Below are positions 18,611 to 27,116 of a DNA stretch of 44,683 nucleotides, piece by piece. This stretch comes from Gemmatimonadota bacterium (GTDB lineage: Bacteria; ARS69): positions 1 through 44,683 of the forward strand of contig JASLLL010000023.1 in assembly GCA_030747075.1 (NCBI GenBank), written 5' to 3'. The notes under the pieces were generated by a model, which made no database searches, was not told the DNA's origin, and saw only the letters and a program-made list of their open reading frames with translations. The position numbers and the translations under genes are program-made. The first letter of the stretch is position 1. Each line of letters opens with the position of its first letter.

Positions 18611-21349
18611 ATGGCAAAGCTTGTCGTCGTCGAGTCGCCTGCCAAGGCTCGGACCATTTCCCGCTTTCTCGGGGATGGCTATGCCGTGGAAGCCAGCTTC
18701 GGCCATGTCCGGGACCTTCCCGGCGGGGCGAAGGAAATCCCCGCACGCTTCAAGAAGAAGGAGTGGGCGCGCTTTGGAGTGAATGTAGACGCCGACTTCG
18801 AACCGATCTGGGTCATCCCCGCCGGCAGTCGAAAGCACATCCAGATCCTGAAGAAGGCGCTGGCCGGAGCGGACGAACTTCTCCTGGCCACGGATGAGGA
18901 CCGCGAAGGCGAGAGCATCAGCTGGCATGTCATGGAGATACTCAAGCCGAAGGTGCCCGTCCGGCGGATCGCCTTCCACGAGATCACAAAGACCGCCATT
19001 CAGGAAGCGCTGGAAAACCCCCGGGACATCGACTTGAACCTCGTGCAGGCGCAGGAGAGTCGCCGCATTCTGGACCGGCTCTTCGGGTACGAACTGTCGC
19101 CCCTCTTGTGGCGGAAGGTCGCATCGGGATTGTCTGCGGGGCGCGTTCAGAGTCCGGCCGTTCGGCTGTGCGTCATGCGCGAGCGCGAACGGATGGCATT
19201 CCGCGCGGCCGGGTACTGGGATGCCGAGGCCGAGTTCACGAAGGACAGCCGGAGTTTTACGGCCCGCCTCTCCCGGATCGACGGCACGAAGGTCGCGACC
19301 GGCAAGGACTTCGACCCGGACACCGGGGCGCTCAAGAAGCGATCGAAGGCGCTGTGGCTGAAGGAGGAGGGCGCGAAGAGCCTCGTGGCGGGGCTGGACG
19401 CGCAGCCGTTTGCCGTGACCTCCCTCGAAGAGAAGCCCGTGAAGCGTCGTCCCGCGCCGCCGTTCATGACCTCGTCGCTTCAGCAGGAAGCCAACCGCAA
19501 GCTCGGCATGTCCGCACGCAACACCATGCGCGTGGCACAACGCCTCTACGAAGGTGTCAACGGTCTCGACGGACTCATTACTTACCACCGTACGGACTCC
19601 ACCACGCTGTCGAAGAAGGCTCTGGGCGAAGCCGAACGCACCATCCGCAAGCTCTACGGCGAAGACTACACGGACGGCTGGCGCTTCTACGCCACGAAGG
19701 CAAAGAACGCGCAGGAAGCGCATGAGGCCATCCGCCCGACAAATGTGGCGCGCACGCCGGACTCGCTGGCCGGGCGCCTCAAGTCGGAGGAACTTCGCGT
19801 GTACGAACTCATCTGGAAGCGGATGATCGCCAGCCAGATGACCGACGCGCGGCTTCTGCGGACCACCGTGGAGCTGACGGCAAAGGAGTCTGGAGGCGAG
19901 GAACGCGAGGCCGTCTTCACCGCCACGGGCCAGTCGATCGACTTCCCGGGATTTCTGCGCGCCTATGTCGAAGGCTCCGACGACCCGGACGCGAAGATGG
20001 CCGATCGCGAGGTGATTCTCCCTTCGCTCGCCATCGACGAGTCACTCCGGCCGGATAGCCTGGAGGCGTGCGGACACGAGACCTCGCCGCCCGCACGCTA
20101 CACGGAAGCCAGCCTCGTGAAGAAGCTGGAAGCGGAAGGCATCGGCCGCCCGTCCACCTACGCCTCCATCCTCGAGACGATCCAGGCACGCGGATACATC
20201 ACCAAGCGCGGGAATGCGCTCGTCCCGACTCCGGTCGCCTTCTGCGTGACCATCCTCATGGAGGACCACTTCGCCGAGTTCGTGGACATCGGCTTCACGG
20301 CCCGGCTGGAGCAGATCCTCGACGACATCTCCAACGGGGAACGCGACTCGCGCGACTTCCTGAACGCGTTCTACTTCGGAGATGACACTTCGCCGGGACT
20401 TCGCAGCCGCATCCACGATGAAGCCGACAGCATCGAGTACCCCGCACTGAACATCGGACAGGATCCGAAGACCGGACACGCTGTCGTGGTGAAGGTCGGA
20501 CGATTCGGCGCTTATCTTCAGATGGGCGGCAACGGGAGTGGCTCGGAGGGCCAGGACGCTGACGACCGCGTCACCGCGCCGCTTCCCGAGGACACCGCGC
20601 TGGCAGACTTCTCGCTGGAAAACGCGCTCGAACTGCTGGAACTCAGCAAGCGAGGCCCGGAAAGCCTCGGGACGGACCCTGCAACCGGACTGGATGTCTT
20701 CGTGCTGTCGGGGCGCTTCGGCCCTTATGTGCAACTTGGTGAGACCCCCGAAGACCGCAACGCGGAGAAGCCCCGTCGCGCGTCCGTACCCAAGGGCCAG
20801 TCACCCGACGAAGTGCTCCTTGCCGACGCCCTTCACTGGCTTTCGCTGCCGCGCACGCTGGGAACGCACCCCGAGACCGGCGAGGAAGTGATCGCCGCGA
20901 CCGGAAGGTTCGGACCCTACCTCCGCTGCGCCAAGGAGACGCGCTCCCTCACCGCGGACGACGATGTCTACACCATCGAACTGGAACGCGCCCTGGCCAT
21001 TCTTGCGCAACCGAAACTCAGGCGGGGACAGCGTGCCGCCAAGGCTCTCAGGGAACTGGGGAAGGCGCCGGGAACCGAGACGGACATCCGCATTCTCGAC
21101 GGCCGCTACGGTCCGTACATCACCGACGGCGAAGTGAACGCATCGCTGCCGAAGTCCGCTTCCGTGGAGGAGTACACTTTGGACGAAGCCGTCGCGCACC
21201 TTCGCGAAAACGGGAAGGCCCCGAAGAGTCGCCGGAAGAAGAGCGCCGCGAAGAGCAAGAGCAAGGCGAAGCGGAAGACAAAGGCGAAGGCGAAGAGCAA
21301 GACGAAAGCGAAGCGGAAGACAAAGGCGAAGCGGAAAGCGGACGACTAG
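18611..21349 (+). CDS. topA: DNA topoisomerase I with lysine-rich tail
   Basis: 912 residues from ATG 18611 (GGAGG 5 nt upstream). A type IA enzyme that relaxes negative supercoils. The Toprim domain shows 'LVVVESPAKARTI' and the metal site 'DEDREGES'. The catalytic tyrosine is Tyr325 in 'GLITYHRTDS', and 'EGIGRPSTYASI' closes the core. The usual Cys4 zinc fingers are absent. Instead, residues ~605-880 hold four copies of a topo-C repeat built around 'GRFGAYLQMG', 'GRFGPYVQLG', 'GRFGPYLRCA' and 'GRYGPYITDG'. The last ~40 residues are almost only Lys, Ala, Ser, Arg and Thr, like the DNA-gripping tails of actinobacterial TopA. It stands alone and converges with the next gene across 31 bp. Confidence 0.97.
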   Translation: MAKLVVVESPAKARTISRFLGDGYAVEASFGHVRDLPGGAKEIPARFKKKEWARFGVNVDADFEPIWVIPAGSRKHIQILKKALAGADELLLATDEDREGESISWHVMEILKPKVPVRRIAFHEITKTAIQEALENPRDIDLNLVQAQESRRILDRLFGYELSPLLWRKVASGLSAGRVQSPAVRLCVMRERERMAFRAAGYWDAEAEFTKDSRSFTARLSRIDGTKVATGKDFDPDTGALKKRSKALWLKEEGAKSLVAGLDAQPFAVTSLEEKPVKRRPAPPFMTSSLQQEANRKLGMSARNTMRVAQRLYEGVNGLDGLITYHRTDSTTLSKKALGEAERTIRKLYGEDYTDGWRFYATKAKNAQEAHEAIRPTNVARTPDSLAGRLKSEELRVYELIWKRMIASQMTDARLLRTTVELTAKESGGEEREAVFTATGQSIDFPGFLRAYVEGSDDPDAKMADREVILPSLAIDESLRPDSLEACGHETSPPARYTEASLVKKLEAEGIGRPSTYASILETIQARGYITKRGNALVPTPVAFCVTILMEDHFAEFVDIGFTARLEQILDDISNGERDSRDFLNAFYFGDDTSPGLRSRIHDEADSIEYPALNIGQDPKTGHAVVVKVGRFGAYLQMGGNGSGSEGQDADDRVTAPLPEDTALADFSLENALELLELSKRGPESLGTDPATGLDVFVLSGRFGPYVQLGETPEDRNAEKPRRASVPKGQSPDEVLLADALHWLSLPRTLGTHPETGEEVIAATGRFGPYLRCAKETRSLTADDDVYTIELERALAILAQPKLRRGQRAAKALRELGKAPGTETDIRILDGRYGPYITDGEVNASLPKSASVEEYTLDEAVAHLRENGKAPKSRRKKSAAKSKSKAKRKTKAKAKSKTKAKRKTKAKRKADD

Positions 21350-21380
21350 CCGCCCGCGCCGCCCCACTCCTCCGCCGTAC

Positions 21381-23084
21381 TCAGCGAACCCGCAGACAGC
21401 GCCCCGTGGCCTCCCCCGCCTCCGATTGCGCGCGCAGGAAGTAGACTCCCGCCGGAACGGCTCGACCCGCTGCGTCCCGACCGTCCCAGGTGTGCACGCT
21501 CTCCCGCAGGCGCACGCGATGCACGAGACGCCCGGAGACATCGTGGATCGTCAGCATGCTCGCCGGGTCGCTTCCCGCCGGGGTGCGGATCATCACGCTC
21601 TCCCGAAAGGGATTCGGGTGGATGGCGAGCCCCGGGGCCGCAACCGCAACTGCCTCGGCCGAAGTCCCGGTCACCAGCGGCGGGAAGGGGTAGGTGAACA
21701 CCTCCACCGTGAGATCGCAGTTCCAGTCACCGGCGTTGAACGCATAAGTTCCGGCTCCCGTCACCGGTACCGTCACCGTCCCGGTTCCCATGGCGTCGAT
21801 CTCGGAACCGATGCCGATCGTCTCCGTCACTTCGTACTCCAGGAGCCAGTCGAGTTCTTCCGCCCACAGGTCGATCCTCAGTTCCGTCTCGTCCTCCCGG
21901 AGGAAGTCGTCGAAGACGATCTGCCCGAGCACCTGTGTGTCTCCTTCGGCGTTCCAGTCGTACAGTGGCGCGTTGATGCCGTCCCGGTGGCGTATGGAAA
22001 CGGGCCCCACCCCCTCCGCCTCCAGCAGCGGTGAGAACACTCGACTCTGCACGAGGATCTCCGCCGGGGTCCAGTCCCACCAGGGCAGATCCGGCTCGTG
22101 GATATCGGTGACCTGCATGCGGTCAATCCGCACCGTCACACGACGCGCCCCCGTGAGAAACTCCGCGGACTGCGCCCACGCCGCCGGGCAGTCCGCGAGT
22201 GTGTCGTGTCCCTCGTGGTACCAGCTTTCGGTCGGCATCTTCCCGAGAAAACGCGCAGCGGGAGCCACCGTGGAGAAGTGCGAGTCCGCGAGCGTTACGA
22301 CGCCGTCGTTCGCCTGAGGTTCTCCTTCCAGAAGCAGCGCATCGGAAAGCGTACCGTCGTTGGTTTCTCCATTCACCGAACCCATCGACCCCATGAGGAT
22401 CCCCGCGTACAGCGGACTGTCCGCGTCGGTGCGCGGCGAGTGCAGGTTGGCCTCGCACCACGCATAGTCCATCTGGTCGGTGTCGATGGAAGGCGTCCCG
22501 TACTGATCCCACAATCCGGAAAGGACCCCGTTGCTCGCGACCCAGTTCCCGCAGAGAACTCCCTCCGCCGACAGCCACCGCGCAATGGCCCCCGAACCGG
22601 CCAGGCCTTCCACATCTTTTTCGATCAACCAGTGCGTGACATAGGTCCCAAAGCTTCCACTGAAGAAGTTCACCTGTGACGCACCGGTCCGGGCCAGGAG
22701 GTGTTGCGCGTACTTCGCGACAATGAGCGCGTACCTCGGGATCCCTCCCCCCCACTGCGCGGTGACGGCATCCAGTTCCGCAATGTCCGAAGGCGTGTAG
22801 TAGGAAGGCACCGTGTCGCCGTAGTACTCCGTCGCCGCGACGACATTGGGCAGATTCTCCTCTCCCGGCTGGCCGATATTGGGAAGGCCCGCTGCGTCGC
22901 TGAAGGGTGTCATGCTCGCGTCCCAGGAATCTTCCCCGAAGACGCCGGCCTGCGCCGGCCCGTCGGAGTCGAAGCCGTGCACCCAGATGGTCACGGTGGT
23001 GTTGGGATCATGGGTGGCGAATGCGGGGGCCGCGTGGAGAAGAGCGACTACAACGGCCAGTGCCGGGCTCTGAGCAACGCGCAT
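21381..23084 (-). CDS. Secreted hydrolase-like protein with sorting domain
   Basis: 567 residues from ATG 23084 (AGGAGG, 6-nt spacer), with a signal peptide ending near 'AAPAFA'. The mature part begins 'VTIWVHGFDSDGPAQ', a strand and turn typical of alpha/beta hydrolases. Further on, 'NFFSGSFGTYVTHWLIEK' resembles the lipase nucleophile elbow but reads SGSFG instead of GxSxG. A late His ('WYHEGHDTLADCP') could complete a triad. A beta-rich region of ~150 residues follows, then the sorting module: 'NPFRESVMI', 'LTIHDVSGRLV', 'WDGRDAAGRAVPAGVYFLR'. Probably an exported lipase or esterase; the non-standard elbow leaves catalysis open. It diverges from the small secreted protein at 23290 across ~200 bp. 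Confidence 0.78.
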   Translation of the reverse strand: MRVAQSPALAVVVALLHAAPAFATHDPNTTVTIWVHGFDSDGPAQAGVFGEDSWDASMTPFSDAAGLPNIGQPGEENLPNVVAATEYYGDTVPSYYTPSDIAELDAVTAQWGGGIPRYALIVAKYAQHLLARTGASQVNFFSGSFGTYVTHWLIEKDVEGLAGSGAIARWLSAEGVLCGNWVASNGVLSGLWDQYGTPSIDTDQMDYAWCEANLHSPRTDADSPLYAGILMGSMGSVNGETNDGTLSDALLLEGEPQANDGVVTLADSHFSTVAPAARFLGKMPTESWYHEGHDTLADCPAAWAQSAEFLTGARRVTVRIDRMQVTDIHEPDLPWWDWTPAEILVQSRVFSPLLEAEGVGPVSIRHRDGINAPLYDWNAEGDTQVLGQIVFDDFLREDETELRIDLWAEELDWLLEYEVTETIGIGSEIDAMGTGTVTVPVTGAGTYAFNAGDWNCDLTVEVFTYPFPPLVTGTSAEAVAVAAPGLAIHPNPFRESVMIRTPAGSDPASMLTIHDVSGRLVHRVRLRESVHTWDGRDAAGRAVPAGVYFLRAQSEAGEATGRCLRVR

Positions 23085-23129
23085 CAGGACCTCCTGCGTG
23101 AGCGGATGAACGGGAGGAGTCACGCGAGC

Positions 23130-23158
23130 AGCGTAGTCGATCCACCGGCGATATGGAA
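23130..23158 (-). promoter_or_regulatory. Weak candidate promoter for the 21381-23084 gene
   Basis: TTCCAT (23158-23153), 17-nt spacer, TACGCT (23135-23130), 46 nt before the start at 23084. The -10 matches the one before the 24407 fossil. Weak -35. Confidence 0.25.
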
Positions 23159-23242
23159 GGTCCCTGGCGTGCACAGCCCCTCGCGCGGATGAGCGGCGGA
23201 TCAGGCCGATTGCCCGATCCGGGTGCGTTCGCCCGTGGAGGA

Positions 23243-23254
23243 ATGCTACAATCC
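23243..23254 (+). promoter_or_regulatory. Extended -10 element ATGCTACAATCC
   Basis: TGnTACAAT element (TACAAT at 23247-23252) located 35 nt before the start codon at 23290. It differs from the 9639-9650 element at one base of twelve. No clear -35. Confidence 0.4.
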
Positions 23255-23289
23255 AGTGTCCTCGGTCCCGTTCACCCGTGAGGTAGATG

Positions 23290-24228
23290 ATGCGTCCCCT
23301 CTTGCACCCCTGTTCCCTTGCCGCTCCGCTCTCGCTGATGGTGTGCCTGCTTCTCGTACACACTCCCGCTCCCGCCGAACAACTTGGTGCCTACGCCGAA
23401 GGATCTCTGTCGTTTCATTACCAGCAGTGGCCCTTCGGTTCCTTCTCCGGCGACTTCTCCGCAACCGGCACCGTGCTGGACACGACCGGATGGCAGAACG
23501 GCCAGACGGAAAGTTGCGGAGGATCGATCAGCGCCGCGGCGGACTCCTTCACTGTCTGGGGCTACGGAGCCACACTGAACGCGGACTCCACCACGGATCT
23601 GGCGGGCATCTGGGTGCGCACTGTCGGAGCACCGCAACCGGGGAACTACGCCGTCGACATGCAGGACTTCACCGCCGGTTTTATCTTCTTCGACAACATC
23701 TCCGGGTTCACCCCGCCGGCAGACTCGACGGACCCCGCCGCCTGGCTCGACGGCATTGTGGCCGATCACAAGTTCGCTGCAAGCGGCGGCTCCATTCAGG
23801 TGTCCGCAGTCGCCGACACCGTGTTCCTCGGTTCCTTCTCCGGGTCGATGGTGGATCCAAACACCTTCATGATCATCAGCGTGTCCGGCGGATCCTTCGA
23901 CTTCACCGGGCCGCCTCTTCCCACGGCCGCGCCCCTGAGCGGAACCGCTTCCCTTGCGGACCACTCCGTGCATCCCAGCCCTTTCTCCGGGCACACGCGC
24001 ATTCGTTTCTCGCTCGATGCCCCCTCCCACGCACGGGTCTCCATCTTTGATGTCTCGGGACGGCAGGTGGCCGTGCTCTTTGACAGGGCGGTCCCGGAAG
24101 GGGAGCACTCCGCACACTGGTCCGGAATGAATGCGGAGGGGTTCTCCGTGCAGCGGGGGTTGTACTTCTACCGAATCCAGACCGGGCAGGGAACCGTCGC
24201 CTCCGGGAAGGTCGTGCGGGCGCCGTAG
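23290..24228 (+). CDS. Small secreted protein with sorting domain, function unknown
   Basis: 312 residues. Of two adjacent ATGs (23287, 23290) the second is preferred because it sits 6 nt after GAGG. The signal peptide is a long hydrophobic run ending near 'APAEQ'. Residues ~30-210 are a Gly/Ser/Asp-rich, beta-type region with no motif I recognise. One Cys lies in 'TESCGGS', and a repeated 'GSFSGDFS'/'GSFSGSMVD' pattern suggests beta-strand repeats. The C-terminal ~75 residues are the sorting module: 'SPFSGHTRIRF', 'VSIFDVSGRQVAVLFD', 'WSGMNAEGFSVQRGLYFYR'. Here the common 'NPF' is 'SPF' and 'GVYF' is 'GLYF'. Probably displayed on the cell surface. No enzyme signature is seen. Confidence 0.75.
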   Translation: MRPLLHPCSLAAPLSLMVCLLLVHTPAPAEQLGAYAEGSLSFHYQQWPFGSFSGDFSATGTVLDTTGWQNGQTESCGGSISAAADSFTVWGYGATLNADSTTDLAGIWVRTVGAPQPGNYAVDMQDFTAGFIFFDNISGFTPPADSTDPAAWLDGIVADHKFAASGGSIQVSAVADTVFLGSFSGSMVDPNTFMIISVSGGSFDFTGPPLPTAAPLSGTASLADHSVHPSPFSGHTRIRFSLDAPSHARVSIFDVSGRQVAVLFDRAVPEGEHSAHWSGMNAEGFSVQRGLYFYRIQTGQGTVASGKVVRAP

Positions 24229-24322
24229 GGCAGCTCGGGGCGGTTCCACTCTACCGCGACGGAAGCCCCCGGCCCATTCCGGGCGGCTCGACTCCTATTT
24301 GGAGATTCTGGACCTGTTTGGC

Positions 24323-24351
24323 TTGAATGGACCCCGCCGATTCGCTACGCT
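24323..24351 (+). promoter_or_regulatory. Candidate promoter before the 24407 gene fossil
   Basis: TTGAAT (24323-24328), 17 nt, TACGCT (24346-24351). A ribosome site GGAGG follows at about 24393-24397, so the initiation signals of the broken gene are still in place. Confidence 0.35.
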
Positions 24352-24406
24352 GTCTCACCGCTTCCCTTCCCCCCCTTTCTCCTTCCATGATCTGGAGGAT
24401 TCCCCC

Positions 24407-24752
24407 ATGACAAACCGCCCCTCTTGCAAGAGGGCGTGGAGCCGCTGGATGCTGCACGCGTGCGCACTTGCGCATCTCATCATCCCCGGCGCCTCATCCG
24501 CATTGACGCTCGATCTCTTCGTCCGCGAAGGCGTTCTCACCACGACCGACGCCCACCGGTGCCGGCCTGCGCGTGCTCGATGTTCGGGGGGCCGTCGTTC
24601 ACACGGCGTCCATTCCGGCAGGCCGGACTTCCGGAACCTATCGCTGGGACGGGAGGAACAACGCCGGGCGCCAGTGCGCGGACGGCGTGTACTACATTCG
24701 TATGGAATCGGAGAGCGGACACGCCACGCGTGCGGTCAGCCTGCTTCGGTAA
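24407..24752 (+). pseudogene. Fossil of a secreted sorting-domain gene (internal deletion and frameshift)
   Basis: ATG 24407, behind TGGAGGATTCCCCC, opens a normal signal peptide ('LHACALAHLIIPGASSA') that runs about 45 codons. Near 24540-24560 the meaningful frame shifts by one base. From 24555 another frame reads 'TGAGLRVLDVRGAVV', 'YRWDGRNNAGRQCADGVYY' and 'IRMESESGHATRAVSLLR', stopping with TAA at 24750-24752. That is the second half of the sorting module carried by the neighbours. The whole mature domain and the first half of the module ('NPF...') are gone. The original ATG frame instead runs on as nonsense to 24862. Read as a gene gutted by an internal deletion that also changed frame; a sequencing error alone would not explain the missing middle. 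Confidence 0.7.
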
Positions 24753-24763
24753 GCGACTACGGT

Positions 24764-24793
24764 GCGGGCGCCGGGCCAAACCCCGACGCCCGC
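24764..24793. terminator. Weak GC hairpin between converging ends
   Basis: GCGGGCG (24764-24770) pairs with CGCCCGC (24787-24793) around a 16-nt loop. It lies between the end of the fossil and the end of the minus-strand protease gene. There is no U-tract on either side, so its role as a terminator is doubtful. Confidence 0.25.
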
Positions 24794-24804
24794 CTCCCCG
24801 CAGT

Positions 24805-27114
24805 CTACTTCATGAGCACCATCCTGCGTGTGTCGGCGCCCTGCGGAGTGTCCAGCCGGTAGAAGTAGACGCCCGCCGATGCCGGCGTCCCGTCCGCTCC
24901 CGTTCCGCGCCATACCACCGTCCGAACGCCTCCGACCGACTCTTCGTCATCCACCAGCGTGGAGACGAGGCGGCCGGCTACATCGTACACGGACAGCCTC
25001 GCGGGTGAACCCGCCAGCACCGCGAACCGGATGACCGTCGAACCGTCAAACGGGTTCGGCGAGTTGCCCAAAAGTCCACTGAGCCCGGACACTCCGGCCT
25101 CCCCCGCGCCCGTGGCGCCGGAGAGGTCTCCGCCACCCCTCGGCAGGAGAACCGGCGTACCCCCCATCACCGAGACGACCCCGAAGATGGTGTAGTAGTT
25201 CCCCTTCTTGATCGAGGTGGGATCGATTCCGGTATGAGGATCGATCACGACCTTGATCCCTGTTGAGGGATGCAGAGCCATCTCCTGCACAAGCGGGAAG
25301 TCCCCGGGAGCGCCATCCGCCCCCGCGTATCCACGCACACCAATATGCAGCCCGATGTGCTCGCACAGCTTCGCGGTGCCCGGCTCCACGATCGGCGCCT
25401 GAATCGGGGCCGTAGGCCCGAACTTCTGGACCTGGTAAATCTGGCTCAGCATGATCTCCCCGAACGGTTCGACCACGACACCAGACACCTGCACCGAATC
25501 TCCGATGTCCAGCATCGGCAACTGCGAACCCTCGACGCGAATCCCGCCGGTGCAGTTCTCCACATAGATCACGCCGGGTCCCAGCGATCCGTTGCGAACG
25601 GTCACCGTTCCCTGAACCATCGCTTCCGTCCCCGACCAGGGGGAGTTCGCGAAGCAACGCCCGGGAGCGCCCGTGTACTCCTGGATGGCGTCGATGTTGT
25701 TGCCGCCCGGGTAGCAGTCGGGCGGGTTGCGGCGGATCTTGCCGGTCCGCCCGATGTGGGTCTGGATCGCCGCGCGGGCCTCGTACAGGTTCTGGGAGGA
25801 GGATGCGTCAAAGTACAGCCCCCCCGTGCGCGCCGCGAGGTCTTCCAGGTTCTCACTGTCTGTAGCGCGGAACGGCGCCACATCTTCCGTCACGGGAAGC
25901 CCCGGGTTTGCGTCCGGACCGTAGTAGTTGGTCATATCAATCACATAAACAACCACATCCGCGGCAGCAGCGGCGGTCGCCACATCCGCGTAGGTCGTGC
26001 ATCCGCAAGTTCCGTCGCTGGAGTTCTCCCCGGTGTCCGTATAGACCACGAGATTCGCCGGAGCCTGTTCCTGTGCCTTCGTGATGGCGCAGCACGCGGA
26101 CTCCCACAGCGGGGTCATCCCGCACGGGTAGGTGGACTCTACGGCCGTGTGCAAGAGGGCCGTATCGGTCGTCCAGTCCTGCAACAGTTCGTACCCCGGT
26201 CGGGAGACGCACGAAGAGCAGCTCGACGCCGTTCCCTCTCCGAAGGCGGCCACCGAGATCAGGTTGTCCGCAAACGCATCCACGAACGCGTGGGCGGACG
26301 CCTTCGCGTCATCCATGCGAGAGGACACGCACATCGATCCTGTCTGATCGATCAGAAGCGTGGTCGGGTACTCCGGATAGAGACAGACCGCCGCCTCTTC
26401 GTCGTCCGGCTCCAGGCTGCGGCCCGCCGCCGTACCGGCATTGCAGAAGTAGTACGCGTACATCGTCGGACGAAGGTCCTGGTCTGCCGAGTACTCATCG
26501 GAGTGGTGAATCCCGATCGAATGTCCGTACTCGTGCGTCAACACCGTCTGCAGCTCAAACTCGGAACAGTCGTCGTTCCAGAGCCAGGTGTCCGCGGAAT
26601 CCATGAGGACATCCACATCCGTGATCTCGCCGGAGGAGACGATCTCAGTGATAATCGTGATCGCCAGCGTTCCGGAGGCTGATCCCACGACTCCGTCCAC
26701 GCAGTCTCCCGCGTCGGACGCCGCGTTGTAGAACACGGTGGTGTTGGCGCCGTCAAGACCGGACAGACGCTGCGAAGTGGCCCCCTGGTAGCTGAATCGA
26801 ATGATCGCGCCGTCGACATCTTCCCACGACTGATAAGCCGCCTGGGCCGCAGACTCAATGTCCGCCTGCGTCAGGCCCGCGTCGGAAGCGTCCGCCTCTG
26901 CGTCCACATTGACCCAGAAGGGGACATTGTATTCGAAGAACCGGACAAAGGTGTCCTCGGAGTCACAGTTCAGAAGGGCACCTGCGCAGTAAGTGCCGTC
27001 TTCGCCCATTGCGCCGATCAGGCGGAACGCAGACGACGGAACCGCGACGGCCAGAAGCAGCACGGCCGGAAGAAGAAGGGCAAGAGTTCGCATCTTCAGG
27101 AGAGAGTTCTGCAT
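24805..27114 (-). CDS. Secreted matrixin-type metalloprotease with VWA, OB-like and sorting domains
   Basis: 769 residues from ATG 27114. GTG 27120 is the alternative; it overlaps the upstream stop but sits only 4 nt from AGGAGG. After the signal peptide ('LLLAVAVPSSAF'), residues ~30-250 form a matrixin/metzincin with the complete zinc site 'HEYGHSIGIHH' and a Met-turn candidate in 'RPTMYAYYF'. Residues ~255-450 are a von Willebrand A domain with a full MIDAS pattern, 'LIDQTGSM' (DxTxS). Residues ~505-585 resemble an OB-fold module ('VQGTVTV', 'GDSVQVSGVVV'). The end is the sorting module: 'NPFDGSTVIRFAV', 'LSVYDVAGRLVSTLVD', 'GVYFYR'. Fourteen or more cysteines suggest disulfides. Predicted extracellular protease or adhesin, co-expressed with the small protein upstream. 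Confidence 0.88.
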   Translation of the reverse strand: MQNSLLKMRTLALLLPAVLLLAVAVPSSAFRLIGAMGEDGTYCAGALLNCDSEDTFVRFFEYNVPFWVNVDAEADASDAGLTQADIESAAQAAYQSWEDVDGAIIRFSYQGATSQRLSGLDGANTTVFYNAASDAGDCVDGVVGSASGTLAITIITEIVSSGEITDVDVLMDSADTWLWNDDCSEFELQTVLTHEYGHSIGIHHSDEYSADQDLRPTMYAYYFCNAGTAAGRSLEPDDEEAAVCLYPEYPTTLLIDQTGSMCVSSRMDDAKASAHAFVDAFADNLISVAAFGEGTASSCSSCVSRPGYELLQDWTTDTALLHTAVESTYPCGMTPLWESACCAITKAQEQAPANLVVYTDTGENSSDGTCGCTTYADVATAAAAADVVVYVIDMTNYYGPDANPGLPVTEDVAPFRATDSENLEDLAARTGGLYFDASSSQNLYEARAAIQTHIGRTGKIRRNPPDCYPGGNNIDAIQEYTGAPGRCFANSPWSGTEAMVQGTVTVRNGSLGPGVIYVENCTGGIRVEGSQLPMLDIGDSVQVSGVVVEPFGEIMLSQIYQVQKFGPTAPIQAPIVEPGTAKLCEHIGLHIGVRGYAGADGAPGDFPLVQEMALHPSTGIKVVIDPHTGIDPTSIKKGNYYTIFGVVSVMGGTPVLLPRGGGDLSGATGAGEAGVSGLSGLLGNSPNPFDGSTVIRFAVLAGSPARLSVYDVAGRLVSTLVDDEESVGGVRTVVWRGTGADGTPASAGVYFYRLDTPQGADTRRMVLMK

Positions 27115-27116
27115 GA

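Noticed and set aside
21223-21346. Short AAG/GCG-rich repeats as a possible CRISPR or satellite
   Set aside because: They are in frame and encode the Lys/Ala-rich tail of topoisomerase I; there are no unique spacers.
24407-24862. Intact 151-codon gene from ATG 24407 in a single frame
   Set aside because: After the signal peptide the frame becomes Arg-rich nonsense, while another frame gives a recognisable sorting-module end with its own stop at 24752.
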